This document shows, one piece after another, positions 28,383 through 37,563 of a stretch of DNA of 64,000 nt (position 1 is the first letter of the stretch; each line of letters opens with the position of its first letter). A model generated the notes under the pieces. The model was given only the letters and a program-made list of their open reading frames with translations, searched no databases and was not told the origin of the DNA. A program made the position numbers and the translations under genes. The DNA comes from Thalassotalea hakodatensis. GTDB lineage: Bacteria; Pseudomonadota; Gammaproteobacteria; Enterobacterales; Alteromonadaceae. The DNA is taken from the NCBI RefSeq assembly GCF_030295995.1, contig NZ_AP027365.1, forward strand, positions 2,140,066 through 2,204,065, read 5' to 3'.

Positions 28383-28712
28383 ATGGCTGTAATCAACTGC
28401 CCACAGTGTAATAAAAAAATTTCTGATAAAGCAAAAGTTTGTCCTCATTGCGCTTTAGAGCTAGAAGACTTTGATCAAGAAAAATTTGCTACTATGCAAA
28501 AGATAAATTTTATCAAAAAATCCCAGCGGATAACGACATACTCGTTCATCGCAATGTTACTGTTTTGTGGTGGTTTTTTATATTATTACTCGCAAAATGT
28601 TCAATTGGGTACTACTGAGTTTTACATCTCTGTTGGCGCCGTTATCATCGGCTTTTTTATGTACATCGCAACACGTATACAACTAATTTTGCTAAAAAGA
28701 AGAAGAAAGTAA
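28383..28712 (+). CDS. Zinc-ribbon membrane protein
   Basis: A protein of 109 residues with an N-terminal zinc ribbon (CPQC at 6-9 and CPHC at 20-23) and two membrane helices (about 50-70 and 78-98), ending in a basic KRRRK tail. The family is uncharacterised. GGGAG stands 6 bases before the ATG. It starts an operon with the YeaC-like and DUF349 genes (2-base gap, then a 4-base overlap). Confidence 0.75.
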   Translation: MAVINCPQCNKKISDKAKVCPHCALELEDFDQEKFATMQKINFIKKSQRITTYSFIAMLLFCGGFLYYYSQNVQLGTTEFYISVGAVIIGFFMYIATRIQLILLKRRRK

Positions 28713-28714
28713 TC

Positions 28715-29026
28715 ATGGATATTTTGACGGCTGTAGAGAGTATGCCATTTGAAATGTACGAACGACTCAGATATGCCGCAGAAACAGGTAAGTGGCCTGA
28801 AGGTAATCTTGTAGACGATGCGCAACGAAAATCTGCATTACAACTTTCAATGGCATATCAAGCAAAGCATCTTAATTCTGGTGAAATGTTATCTGTTGGG
28901 GCTGATGGTCAAATTATCAATAAAACAAAGCGCCAATTAAAAGAAGAGTTTACTGGGTATTCACCACAAGAAATTCAATCTTGTGATAAAAGCGAGTTAG
29001 AAATTGCTAGGTTTAAAACACAATGA
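28715..29026 (+). CDS. YeaC-like DUF1315 protein
   Basis: The 103-residue protein matches the YeaC/DUF1315 family: MPFEMYERLRYAAETGKWPEG near the start and the GADGQIINKTKRQLKEEF motif near the end. The family's function is not known. It lies 2 bases after the zinc-ribbon gene and overlaps the DUF349 gene by 4 bases (ATGA), so the three are translated together. Confidence 0.85.
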   Translation: MDILTAVESMPFEMYERLRYAAETGKWPEGNLVDDAQRKSALQLSMAYQAKHLNSGEMLSVGADGQIINKTKRQLKEEFTGYSPQEIQSCDKSELEIARFKTQ

Positions 29027-31836
29027 TATTTGATCGGTTTTTCAAAGCGAATTGGCAACATAAAAATGCTAATGTACGCATACAAGCAATAGAAAATGAA
29101 TTAAGTGTTGATAATGACACGGAACATGACATTCTAAATACACTTATTCAGCAAGATCCAAGTGACCTAGTCAGACGAACAGCTTTACTTAAAATAGATA
29201 ATATTTTTGTGTATCTAGCTGCTGCACATGATAATGATATGGCATCGATACGTAAGTTTTCTCAAGCACAACTTGAGAAACAACTTATGGGGTCGTCTTC
29301 AAACGCGTTATCTATCGAATGCAAACATCAACTTATTAATGATGTTCGTATGAATAAAGGCATCTTGGAGCATTGGTTAAAAACTGAATCTGATCCAGAG
29401 ATGATCAATACACTTTTTAAACGTATAGATAAGCCACAATTACTTACCTCTGTGTTTAAACATCATCAGCAGCCTAAAATACAACAAGCGTTACTTGATG
29501 ATAAATTAACCATTGAACAACTAGAAAAACTGGTTAAGTATTCTTGTACCGAAGGTATTGAGCAAAAGATTGCTTTACGTATATCAACACTAAAAGCTCA
29601 GCAAGAGCTCCCCAATAAACTCGAAAAGTCTTGCCAATTATTGTTATCAAAATATTTAGCCCTTAAAGATGAAAAAGAATATCAACTACTTCTTGATAAA
29701 CAACATGACTACGATGGTCAATGGTTAACTTTAAGAGCACAGTTTGATTGTTTATCTTCAGCGAAACAAGAAGTATTGGCTGCTAAATACCAAGAAATCA
29801 GCCAACAAGTAATACATGCACAACGTGCGAATGCAGAAGCATTTGAGCAGCAGAAAATAATCAAACAACAAGAGTTAAATCGCATTGCAGAGCACAAAGC
29901 GTTTTCAGAAGCAGTTCAAACATTAAAAAATCAGCTTCATGATGTTATTTTAAATGAAAACACTGAACAAGTTGAAGAAATTACACAGCAAACAGCGTTG
30001 TTAATTACTGAATTAAAAAGCAGTCAATTATCGATTAATCAACAAAAAACCTTGCAACAAAATTTACAAGTGATTAGCCAAAGGTTAGACAGAATTTCAG
30101 ACATTATTGAAGCCAACGCACAGGCAACACAGCTAATAGCATCGTTCTCACAAAAGGCAGTGCCTGAATCTATTATGCAATACGATGCGCTTGTGCCGCA
30201 ATATTATGATTGGCTAGCTAACTGGAAAAAATGTTATCAACAGGCATCTGATTATCTACCTGATTATGTCACAGAAGCTTATCAAGAAATTAATACTAAA
30301 TGGCAACAAGCAATTGCGCCGTTTAAAAAACAACGTGAATCTGACTTTAGACATACACAACGAAAACTGAACGATACAAAGCACTTGATCCACATAGGTA
30401 AATACAATGCTGCTTTTGGTGTTTTTAAAGGTGCCAAAACGATGTTCGAAAAGTTACAGGAGAAGCAACAAGCTCGTTTATCAAAATTATATTTAACTGT
30501 TGAAGAGCAATTAGCCGAGCTAAATGATTGGGAACATTATGTTTCAACCCCTAAAAAGCAAGCACTATTATCAGACGTTGAACAACTGGCAAAACAACCT
30601 TTAGATAATCCAAAAGCACAAGCTGATAAAGTGAAAATGTTTCGTCAACAATGGAATAGTTTAGGGCATGCTGATGACACGCTAGAACAAGCATTAAATA
30701 CAAAATTTAATGAATATTGTGAGCTTGCATTCGAGCCATGCCGTACATATTTTGCAGAGCAAGAAGCGATAAGAGAAAGAAACTACGCTGCGCGACTAAG
30801 TTTCATTGAACAAGCTAAGCAATTAGTCAGTGCAACAGATTTAAACGCTGAAATAGATAAAGCCGTTGCAAGCTCATTACGCACATTAATGCAAAAATGG
30901 CGTCAAGCTGGTCAAGTAGAGCGAGCAAAATACAAGCAATTAAACAGTGAATTTAACCGTGTAGTTTCACCTTTAAATCAAGCATTAAGTTCACAATATC
31001 AGAACAATGAACATGCCAAATTAACGTTGATTGCTAAAGCCAAAGAGTTGCAAAACTTAGCGGATATAAATCAAGCGGCTAATGAAGCAAAATCTTTACA
31101 GAATTCATGGAAAAAAATTGGCTTTAGTGGTCACGATGCAGAAAATAAATTATGGCAACAGTTTAGGCAAGTAAACGATGAAATATTTGCACGCAAATCT
31201 GCTGACAATGCCCAAGCTGATGAACAAGCTAAACAACAAGTTAATCAGATTAAGGAGCAAGTTGAAGCTATCGTTCACCACTGTAGTAACGAAATTACAT
31301 CTATAACCGCCGGTATAAAACAACTTACATTGTTGGCTGAAGAGTCTAAGCAACAAAATATTGCTAAAAAAGTAAGTACTTCAATAGAGAGTGCTATTAC
31401 TCAATTAACAAAGCAACGTGAAAAAATTAAAGAGCACCAACAACAGGAACATTGGCAAGTAGTATTTGAATTGCTAACGGCTATTGCCAAAGGTGAAGAA
31501 ATGCCTAACAACACTTTTGAGACATTGACTAATAGTTGGAAAAAGAAAATAACAACTTGCGTGACTGCAACTGAACGCGACAATGAACAGCGTTTAGAAA
31601 AAACGTTTGCTATTGAAGTGCTGGCTGATCTCGATTCAGCAGAAGCTGATGCGAGTCAAAAATTACAAGCTCAAGTTGCGCTTATGCAAGCAAAAATGAC
31701 ATTAAAAAATATGACTGACATTGAGCTGTTATTTAGCCAATGGTTGTCACTTGGAAAACTAATTGAAGAAGATGTTCCACTATTAACTCGTATCAAGCCA
31801 GCTTTTTTAAATAGCAGCACATTCAATACTGATTAA
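29023..31836 (+). CDS. Large DUF349-repeat protein
   Basis: The 937-residue protein is almost entirely helical, rich in Gln, Lys and Glu, and without signal or membrane segments. Repeats with W-x2-LGHADD, W-x2-AGQVERAKYKQLNSEFNRV and WKKIGFSGHDAENKLWQQFRQVND are DUF349 units in the C-terminal two thirds; predicted coiled coil covers residues 250-350. The N-terminal 200 residues may form HEAT-like helices (IRKFSQAQLEKQL). The family occurs in many gammaproteobacteria with unknown function; a scaffolding role is only a guess. Confidence 0.8.
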   Translation: MIFDRFFKANWQHKNANVRIQAIENELSVDNDTEHDILNTLIQQDPSDLVRRTALLKIDNIFVYLAAAHDNDMASIRKFSQAQLEKQLMGSSSNALSIECKHQLINDVRMNKGILEHWLKTESDPEMINTLFKRIDKPQLLTSVFKHHQQPKIQQALLDDKLTIEQLEKLVKYSCTEGIEQKIALRISTLKAQQELPNKLEKSCQLLLSKYLALKDEKEYQLLLDKQHDYDGQWLTLRAQFDCLSSAKQEVLAAKYQEISQQVIHAQRANAEAFEQQKIIKQQELNRIAEHKAFSEAVQTLKNQLHDVILNENTEQVEEITQQTALLITELKSSQLSINQQKTLQQNLQVISQRLDRISDIIEANAQATQLIASFSQKAVPESIMQYDALVPQYYDWLANWKKCYQQASDYLPDYVTEAYQEINTKWQQAIAPFKKQRESDFRHTQRKLNDTKHLIHIGKYNAAFGVFKGAKTMFEKLQEKQQARLSKLYLTVEEQLAELNDWEHYVSTPKKQALLSDVEQLAKQPLDNPKAQADKVKMFRQQWNSLGHADDTLEQALNTKFNEYCELAFEPCRTYFAEQEAIRERNYAARLSFIEQAKQLVSATDLNAEIDKAVASSLRTLMQKWRQAGQVERAKYKQLNSEFNRVVSPLNQALSSQYQNNEHAKLTLIAKAKELQNLADINQAANEAKSLQNSWKKIGFSGHDAENKLWQQFRQVNDEIFARKSADNAQADEQAKQQVNQIKEQVEAIVHHCSNEITSITAGIKQLTLLAEESKQQNIAKKVSTSIESAITQLTKQREKIKEHQQQEHWQVVFELLTAIAKGEEMPNNTFETLTNSWKKKITTCVTATERDNEQRLEKTFAIEVLADLDSAEADASQKLQAQVALMQAKMTLKNMTDIELLFSQWLSLGKLIEEDVPLLTRIKPAFLNSSTFNTD

Positions 31837-31904
31837 ATAACTTGCCTTCCCATTGAACTCTTATTTTCCTGCTATAGTTAAAAAGAGTTTAAAGGGGAGA
31901 TAGC

Positions 31905-32984
31905 ATGAAATTGTTTTTACTCTTTTTCATCGGGCTGATTCATTTTAGTTGTTTTGCCATTAATGTTACTTTCGTAAACCCTTCAGTACCTGGCACACCA
32001 TTTTGGGATAGAGTGACTGCCGTAGCAAAAGCTGCGGCAGAAGACCTTTCTATTAACCTTACAATTGTTTACGGTAAAGATAACCGCATCTATAATTTTA
32101 AAGCCATCGAACAAGTAATTGCGGCAGATAACAAACCAGATTATCTTATTTTCATGCCCTATGATGGCAATGCCGTTAATACATTTGAGCGCCTCGAACA
32201 TGCTAAAATTCCATTTGTGACCATCGAACGAACCTTAAAAACACATGAACAAGCAATGATCGGCTTTCCCCAGCAAAAATTTTCTTATTGGCTTGGAGAA
32301 GTGTTTCACGACAATGTGTTTGCAGGGCGATTACTCGCTGATGAGCTGATAAAAGCAGCAAAGAAACAACAGCCAAACAAAAACATTGTCGCAATAGGTT
32401 TAGCGGGAAGTTTTAGTGGTGAGTCGAACGAACGCACACAAGGATTAGAATTAGCAATTGCAGAAACTGACTTTGTATCTTTAGTCCAAGTTGTACCTGC
32501 TATTTGGAGTAGGGAACGAAGTAGAAATATTATCTTTCAACTCAATGCTAGATTTGGTCATATAGATATCGCATGGGCTGCTTCTGATGGTATGGCATTG
32601 GGGGTTTTAGATTCAATTGATAGTGGTTACAAAGGCTTAAATACTAACATGATTATTGGTGGGGTAGACTGGACAGAAGAAGGTTTGAAAGAAATTGAAA
32701 ATGGGCGTATTGCGGCTAGCGTTGGAGGTCATTTCATGCAAACAGCCTGGGCGCTTATTAAGCTTTACGATCACCATAATGGCAAATCTTTTTTTAAACC
32801 AGGCGACCTCGGCAAAACCTACGATCTCGAAGCAATAACACGTGATAATATTGAACAATACAAAGTATTAACTAACAAGGTAGACTGGCGGCAGGTAGAT
32901 TTTTCTCTGTTTTCGTTAGTCAATAATGAAAAGACAAGTTATGACTTCTCTTTTCATCATATTTTAACTTCATTGCACCAGTAG
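31905..32984 (+). CDS. Periplasmic sugar-binding-protein-like (Peripla_BP_4) protein
   Basis: The 359-residue protein has a signal peptide (about residues 1-17) and a type-I periplasmic binding fold: FVNPSVPGTPFWDRVTAVAKAAAEDL opens it, then a hinge part, then AWAASDGMALGVLDSI and IIGGVDWTEEGLKEIENGRIAASVGGHFMQ. Such proteins bind sugars or autoinducer-like ligands. No ABC transporter or sensor kinase gene is beside it, so its partner is elsewhere. GGGGAG stands 6 bases before the ATG. Confidence 0.8.
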   Translation: MKLFLLFFIGLIHFSCFAINVTFVNPSVPGTPFWDRVTAVAKAAAEDLSINLTIVYGKDNRIYNFKAIEQVIAADNKPDYLIFMPYDGNAVNTFERLEHAKIPFVTIERTLKTHEQAMIGFPQQKFSYWLGEVFHDNVFAGRLLADELIKAAKKQQPNKNIVAIGLAGSFSGESNERTQGLELAIAETDFVSLVQVVPAIWSRERSRNIIFQLNARFGHIDIAWAASDGMALGVLDSIDSGYKGLNTNMIIGGVDWTEEGLKEIENGRIAASVGGHFMQTAWALIKLYDHHNGKSFFKPGDLGKTYDLEAITRDNIEQYKVLTNKVDWRQVDFSLFSLVNNEKTSYDFSFHHILTSLHQ

Positions 32985-33027
32985 TTTCACGTATTAGTAT
33001 GGTTACTATTTTATTAATATGGGTGAA

Positions 33028-34035
33028 TTAATCACTTAATTCACCACGTAGGTTTTTAATGAATAAACCTTTAATTTGCTCGTTCGTTAATGATTGACTT
33101 AACAAGTAATGTAATTTTGTTAGCGTTGCTTCTAATGTCATGTCTTGTCCACTGATAACTCCGCATCGACTTAAAGCTGATCCCGTTGCATATCCTTCCA
33201 TGTTCACTCGACCTTTAATACATTGACTACAATTAACCACAATAATGCCTCGTTCATTGGCATCAGAAAGTAGGGCTAGTAAGCGCTCATCTTGTGGAGC
33301 ATTACCTACGCCATAACTTCGAACAATAAGTGCTCTTACTGGTTGTTGTATCACATTGGCGATTAACTCATGACTGATACCCGGGTATAAATGTACAACA
33401 CCGATAGGCTGAGGAGTGATCCTTGTCATCTTTACTGTATCTGTAGATCCAGAGGCAATGCTACCGGCGACAATTTTTATGTTTATCCCAGCCTCTAGTA
33501 AAGGAGGCATATTAGGGGAATCAAAAGCATTAAAGCCATCAGCGTAAGCTTTTATAGCGCGGTTTCCTCTAAACAACCGGTTATTGAAAAACAAGCCGAC
33601 TTCATTAATCGGGTAGTTTGCTGCAATGTAAAGGGCATTCAAAAGATTCACTTGTCCATCTGAACGTAATTGACTGAACGGAATTTGTGAACCAGTGACA
33701 ATAACGGGCTTTGATAAATTTTCAAACATGAAAGATAAAGCGGAGCTAGTATAGGCCATGGTGTCAGTACCGTGTAAGACAACAAAACCATCATATTCTT
33801 GATATTTCTCTGCAATATCATCAGCTATACGTTGCCAATCACTTGGTGTCATATTCGATGAATCGATTAAAGGATGGTATTCTTTTAAAGTGAATTCTGG
33901 CATTTCCTCACGATAAAATTCAGGCATATTTTGAATAGACTCTATTAAATGCCCTTTAGCGGGTATATAACCTTGTTCACTTGTCTTCATACCAATGGTG
34001 CCGCCAGTATAGGCGATATAAATTTTTTTCTTCAT
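33028..34035 (-). CDS. ansA: L-asparaginase I, cytoplasmic
   Basis: AnsA hydrolyses L-asparagine to aspartate and ammonia. The 335-residue protein has both catalytic threonine motifs: AYTGGTIGM at residues 9-17 and VLHGTDTMAYTSSALSFM near 85-102. No signal peptide is present, and its length fits the type-I cytosolic enzyme. It follows sppA in the same direction with a gap of 82 bases, an order also known in other gammaproteobacteria. A 10-bp inverted repeat GGTGAATTAA/TTAATTCACC (33022-33045) spans its stop codon. Confidence 0.95.
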   Translation of the reverse strand: MKKKIYIAYTGGTIGMKTSEQGYIPAKGHLIESIQNMPEFYREEMPEFTLKEYHPLIDSSNMTPSDWQRIADDIAEKYQEYDGFVVLHGTDTMAYTSSALSFMFENLSKPVIVTGSQIPFSQLRSDGQVNLLNALYIAANYPINEVGLFFNNRLFRGNRAIKAYADGFNAFDSPNMPPLLEAGINIKIVAGSIASGSTDTVKMTRITPQPIGVVHLYPGISHELIANVIQQPVRALIVRSYGVGNAPQDERLLALLSDANERGIIVVNCSQCIKGRVNMEGYATGSALSRCGVISGQDMTLEATLTKLHYLLSQSLTNEQIKGLFIKNLRGELSD

Positions 34036-34117
34036 AATGTTGAGTGCGTCAATGGTTAGTGCCCCCGTGAAAGAATAAATATCGGAGGCATTAATTATAG
34101 TAAAGTAAATTTATTGG

Positions 34118-35977
34118 CTAATTTAGCTCACATGCTATGCATTTAGCATAAATACCTTGTGGATCGTTTAACGTTGAAACAGCCATTAGTTCTTGCTTCA
34201 CATGGTTTAATAATATTTGTAGCTGATCAGGTGTTTGCTTGGTTTGTGTAGGTAAAAAAGCACGTGTTTCAGTAAAAATATTTTGCCAAAAAAGTTCCTC
34301 TGTTGACCTTACTTTTTCAATTAACATTGTTTCGTAATTCGTTAAATTTGCAAGTTCAGCAGCAAGTGAAATAGCATCGTCTAAATCACCAAGGGCATCA
34401 ACTAAGCCTAATTGTTGTGCTTGTATACCTGACCATACACGTCCTTGTGCTATTTTATCAACTTCTTGTAAAGACATATTTCTATGTTTAGCGACTAAGG
34501 CAATAAAATCTTGATAACCTCGTTCAATACCGAGTTGAAAAACTTGAGCTACTTTATCATTAAGAGGACGAGCAATGCTAAAGCCTGCTAAATCAGTTGT
34601 GCCAACACCATCTGTGAAAATGCCTAGTTTTTCTAATGACTTTTCAAAGGTCATAAAAAAGCCAAAAATGCCAATAGAGCCGGTAATAGTAGTAGGGGAT
34701 GCAACAATGGCATCAGCAGGCGCTGATATCCAGTAGCCACCAGATGCAGCATAAGCTCCCATCGAAGCTACAACGGTTTTACCTGCTTGTTTAAGTAGAT
34801 CTATTTCATGGCGTATTATATCAGAGGCAAATGCACTGCCTCCTGGGCTATCAACCCTGAGTACAACAGCTTTAACGTGATGATTTAATCGCGCTTGTTT
34901 CAAATATTTTGCTAACGTATCACCACCAATAGTGCCAGGAGGTTGTTCACCGTCTAAAATGGTCCCTTTAGCCACAATAACAGCGACTTTTTCTGTATTA
35001 CCTTGTCCAATCGGTACCATTGATGTTGTTGCTCGAAGATATTGATTTAAGCCTATTTGATTGAAATTTCCGCGTGAGTTTCCGCCAACCATAGTTAGTA
35101 GAGCTTCATTTATTTCATCGTGAGTTTTTAGTTGATCTACCCAGTGATTATTTAGTGCGTATTGCGCAATTTTACCATCGGCTTTTTCGAGTTTATCAAG
35201 CAAAATATCAATAGATTCATCAAAGTTATCAATGCTAAATTCTCGTTGAGCTGCTACGTCTGTTTTATATTGAGACCATAACTGCGATAACCACAGACGA
35301 TTGGCTTCTTTTGCTTCTTGTGACATATCATCACGAATAAAAGGCTCCACTGCAGATTTATAGGTACCAACACGAAATACATGCTGTGAAATTGCTAATT
35401 TATCAAAGGCTGATTTAACATATGTTTGATAGCGACCGTAACCATCAAGTAGTAACCACCCATTAGGGTTCATCCAAATTTCATCAGCGTAACTGGCTAA
35501 GTAATATTGATCTTGAGTGAACTGATCACCAACAGCAATTACCTTTTTACTTGTGGTTTTAAAGTCTTGTATATATTTAGCAATCATTCTTGCTTTTGTA
35601 ATGTTTGCACTAGACATTTTAGCTAATTTTAAGACGATCATTTGAATACGATCATCCTCTTTCGCGGTAGAGATTGCATCTAATACATCTTGTAATAATA
35701 CCTCTGGTCGATCATTAGGTTGATCGGTAGCCTCAGCTAAAAAGGCATCTAGTGGATCAATTTCAACTTTTTGTTCAACAACATCGCCTTCTATATTTAA
35801 CACTAATGCAGCTTTGCTAGGCACAATAACTTCAGCCTCATCATTGGTGAAAATAATGACAACAATAAATAATACTAAAAAGAAGACAACATTAACGATA
35901 ATTTTTCGGGAAATGTTTAGTAACTGAAATAAGCTTTTGCTGATCCTAACAATAGCGCTAGGGTGTTTATCACTCAT
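34118..35977 (-). CDS. sppA: Signal peptide peptidase SppA (67K type)
   Basis: SppA degrades cleaved signal peptides in the inner membrane. The 619-residue protein has an N-terminal membrane anchor (about 26-45) and two tandem S49 domains as in the E. coli enzyme. The catalytic Lys is in the N-terminal domain (GTYKSAVEPF), and the catalytic Ser is in the C-terminal one (LRVDSPGGSAFASDIIRHE). YAASGGYWISAPADAIVA follows as expected. Confidence 0.95.
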   Translation of the reverse strand: MSDKHPSAIVRISKSLFQLLNISRKIIVNVVFFLVLFIVVIIFTNDEAEVIVPSKAALVLNIEGDVVEQKVEIDPLDAFLAEATDQPNDRPEVLLQDVLDAISTAKEDDRIQMIVLKLAKMSSANITKARMIAKYIQDFKTTSKKVIAVGDQFTQDQYYLASYADEIWMNPNGWLLLDGYGRYQTYVKSAFDKLAISQHVFRVGTYKSAVEPFIRDDMSQEAKEANRLWLSQLWSQYKTDVAAQREFSIDNFDESIDILLDKLEKADGKIAQYALNNHWVDQLKTHDEINEALLTMVGGNSRGNFNQIGLNQYLRATTSMVPIGQGNTEKVAVIVAKGTILDGEQPPGTIGGDTLAKYLKQARLNHHVKAVVLRVDSPGGSAFASDIIRHEIDLLKQAGKTVVASMGAYAASGGYWISAPADAIVASPTTITGSIGIFGFFMTFEKSLEKLGIFTDGVGTTDLAGFSIARPLNDKVAQVFQLGIERGYQDFIALVAKHRNMSLQEVDKIAQGRVWSGIQAQQLGLVDALGDLDDAISLAAELANLTNYETMLIEKVRSTEELFWQNIFTETRAFLPTQTKQTPDQLQILLNHVKQELMAVSTLNDPQGIYAKCIACELN

Positions 35978-36119
35978 AAATATTTAATCTTAAATAATGC
36001 AATACATGTTTATATGCTATAAGAATATCTATCGTTTAAGTAGTGCAAATTGTAAATAATGTTGAATAAAGCGCCGTTTTTCATGTTTTTCTTTTAATAT
36101 GAATATAAGAGGATAAGGC

Positions 36120-36182
36120 ATGAAAGGGTTTAGTATAAAAAACGTTCTATATAATATTAAAGATTTGTGTGAGAAATTATGA
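36120..36182 (+). CDS. 20-codon leader ORF coupled to the DoxX gene
   Basis: A short frame starts at ATG 36120 after a strong Shine-Dalgarno sequence (AGAGGATAAGG), runs 20 codons (MKGFSIKNVL...) and ends in a TGA that overlaps the DoxX ATG as ATGA. The DoxX start has only a weak site of its own (TGAG). This layout is typical of translational coupling. The peptide is basic and has no recognised family. It is not proven to be translated. Confidence 0.5.
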   Translation: MKGFSIKNVLYNIKDLCEKL

Positions 36183-36883
36183 ATATTATTGCGCTCTATC
36201 AAAAAAGTATTAGTAAGTTATATTGGTTTAATGGCATACCAGCGCTGTTATTGAGGCTGTTTTTAGCACCGATTATGATTATTGCAGGTTTTAGTAAGTT
36301 AAACTTGTCTGATCCTGATGTTACAGGGTTTGAAATTTTATTAGCAAGTGACAATGTCGTTAATTGGTTCAGCAACGCAGAATGGGGATTAGGGCTACCA
36401 TATGCTGAGGTATTAGCCAACCTTGCCGCATGGACCGAGTTTTTAGGTGGATGGATGCTACTTATCGGATTATTCACTCGGCTTATTACTCTTCCACTAA
36501 TGTTTACAATGGTTGTTGCGGCAACCACGGTACACCTTGAACATGGTTGGTTTGCCGTTGCACCCAGTAATTCTGCGGTAAGTACAGCGAATGTGCTTGA
36601 CTGGCTAGGTATTGATGCCGCTCAAAGAAGTTTAGAAAACAGCGACCAAGTATATGTACGACTTAATAAAATGCGCGAAATTTTAGCAGAAAATGGCAAT
36701 ACAGATTGGTTATTTGAAAAAGGCAATATTGGCGTAATGAATAACGGCATAGAACTGGCGGCTACGTATTTTATTATGTTGCTTGCGTTGCTATTTATTG
36801 GCGGTGGACGATTTACTAGTGCCGACTATTACCTTTATACTTACTGGCTCAAACCTAAATTACAGTTGAACAATACTTTATGA
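36179..36883 (+). CDS. DoxX-family membrane protein
   Basis: A protein of 234 residues with four membrane helices: PALLLRLFLAPIMIIAGFSKL opens the DoxX fold, then LANLAAWTEFLGGWMLLIGLFTRLITLPLMFTMVVAATT, and a C-terminal helix with LLALLFIGGGRFTSADYYL. A soluble insertion (about 120-185) lies between helices 3 and 4. DoxX proteins are linked to quinone or redox stress in some bacteria. The gene overlaps the leader ORF at its start and a nitroreductase at its end (ATGA), so the three form one unit. Confidence 0.85.
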   Translation: MNIIALYQKSISKLYWFNGIPALLLRLFLAPIMIIAGFSKLNLSDPDVTGFEILLASDNVVNWFSNAEWGLGLPYAEVLANLAAWTEFLGGWMLLIGLFTRLITLPLMFTMVVAATTVHLEHGWFAVAPSNSAVSTANVLDWLGIDAAQRSLENSDQVYVRLNKMREILAENGNTDWLFEKGNIGVMNNGIELAATYFIMLLALLFIGGGRFTSADYYLYTYWLKPKLQLNNTL

Positions 36884-37434
36884 ATGCAATTGAGCTGCTA
36901 CTAAACCGTCAATCTGATCCATCACTGACAATGCCGGCACCAAACAATGATGAATTACATACTATTTTAACGGCAGGCATGAGAATACCTGATCATGGAG
37001 CGTTAAAACCGTTCACTATTTCTGTGTATACCGACGAAGGCCTTAGTAAACTTAGTCGTGCATTTGTAAAGGCAATGACATTAAAAAAAGCAGAGCAAGC
37101 TAAGATAGATAAAGTAGCTAAAATGCCTTTTCGTGCCCCGATGGTTGTTGTGGTTAGTACTGATTACCAACCTCATGAAAAGGTACCTGAAAAAGAGCAG
37201 TTGATCACCGCTGGTTGTGTCGTTCATGCAATGCAAATGGCAGCATTTTCACTCGGATATGGTGCAATGTGGCGTACAGGAGATTTGGCGTTTAACAACG
37301 ATGTTAAATCGTCACTCAATATTACATTACATAATGATATTGCAGGCTTTCTTTATATCGGTACGAAAGCCAAAGACATGCCAGTAAAACCTGAACGATA
37401 TTTTGAAGATCGGGTTCGAATAATTAATGGGTAG
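36880..37434 (+). CDS. Nitroreductase-family flavoprotein (YdjA-like)
   Basis: The 184-residue protein resembles E. coli YdjA: LLLNRQSDPSLTMPAPNNDEL, ILTAGMRIPDHGALKPFTISV (FMN-phosphate region) and a C-terminal IGTKAKDMPVKPE. These FMN enzymes reduce nitro compounds or quinones with NAD(P)H. It overlaps doxX by 4 bases and is closed by a terminator. A redox partnership with DoxX is an inference from the operon. Confidence 0.88.
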   Translation: MNAIELLLNRQSDPSLTMPAPNNDELHTILTAGMRIPDHGALKPFTISVYTDEGLSKLSRAFVKAMTLKKAEQAKIDKVAKMPFRAPMVVVVSTDYQPHEKVPEKEQLITAGCVVHAMQMAAFSLGYGAMWRTGDLAFNNDVKSSLNITLHNDIAGFLYIGTKAKDMPVKPERYFEDRVRIING

Positions 37435-37515
37435 AATACTGTTAGGTGATATGTTTGAAAGATAAACTCATGGTGATCTTCTTAATGACCCCTTAATATT
37501 TTATTTGAAACTAAA

Positions 37516-37544
37516 AAAAGCCACTTGTTTAACAAGTGGCTTTT
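37516..37544. terminator. Bidirectional terminator between the nitroreductase and asnS
   Basis: AAAAGCCACTTGTT pairs perfectly with AACAAGTGGCTTTT around one central base (in practice a 5-base loop). It lies 82 bases after the nitroreductase stop and 20 bases after the asnS stop on the other strand. Confidence 0.88.
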
Positions 37545-37563
37545 CAATAGAACAATAACTAAC

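Noticed and set aside
33022-33045. Terminator over the ansA stop codon
   Set aside because: The 10-bp stem is perfect but no T run follows on either strand; it is mentioned only under ansA.
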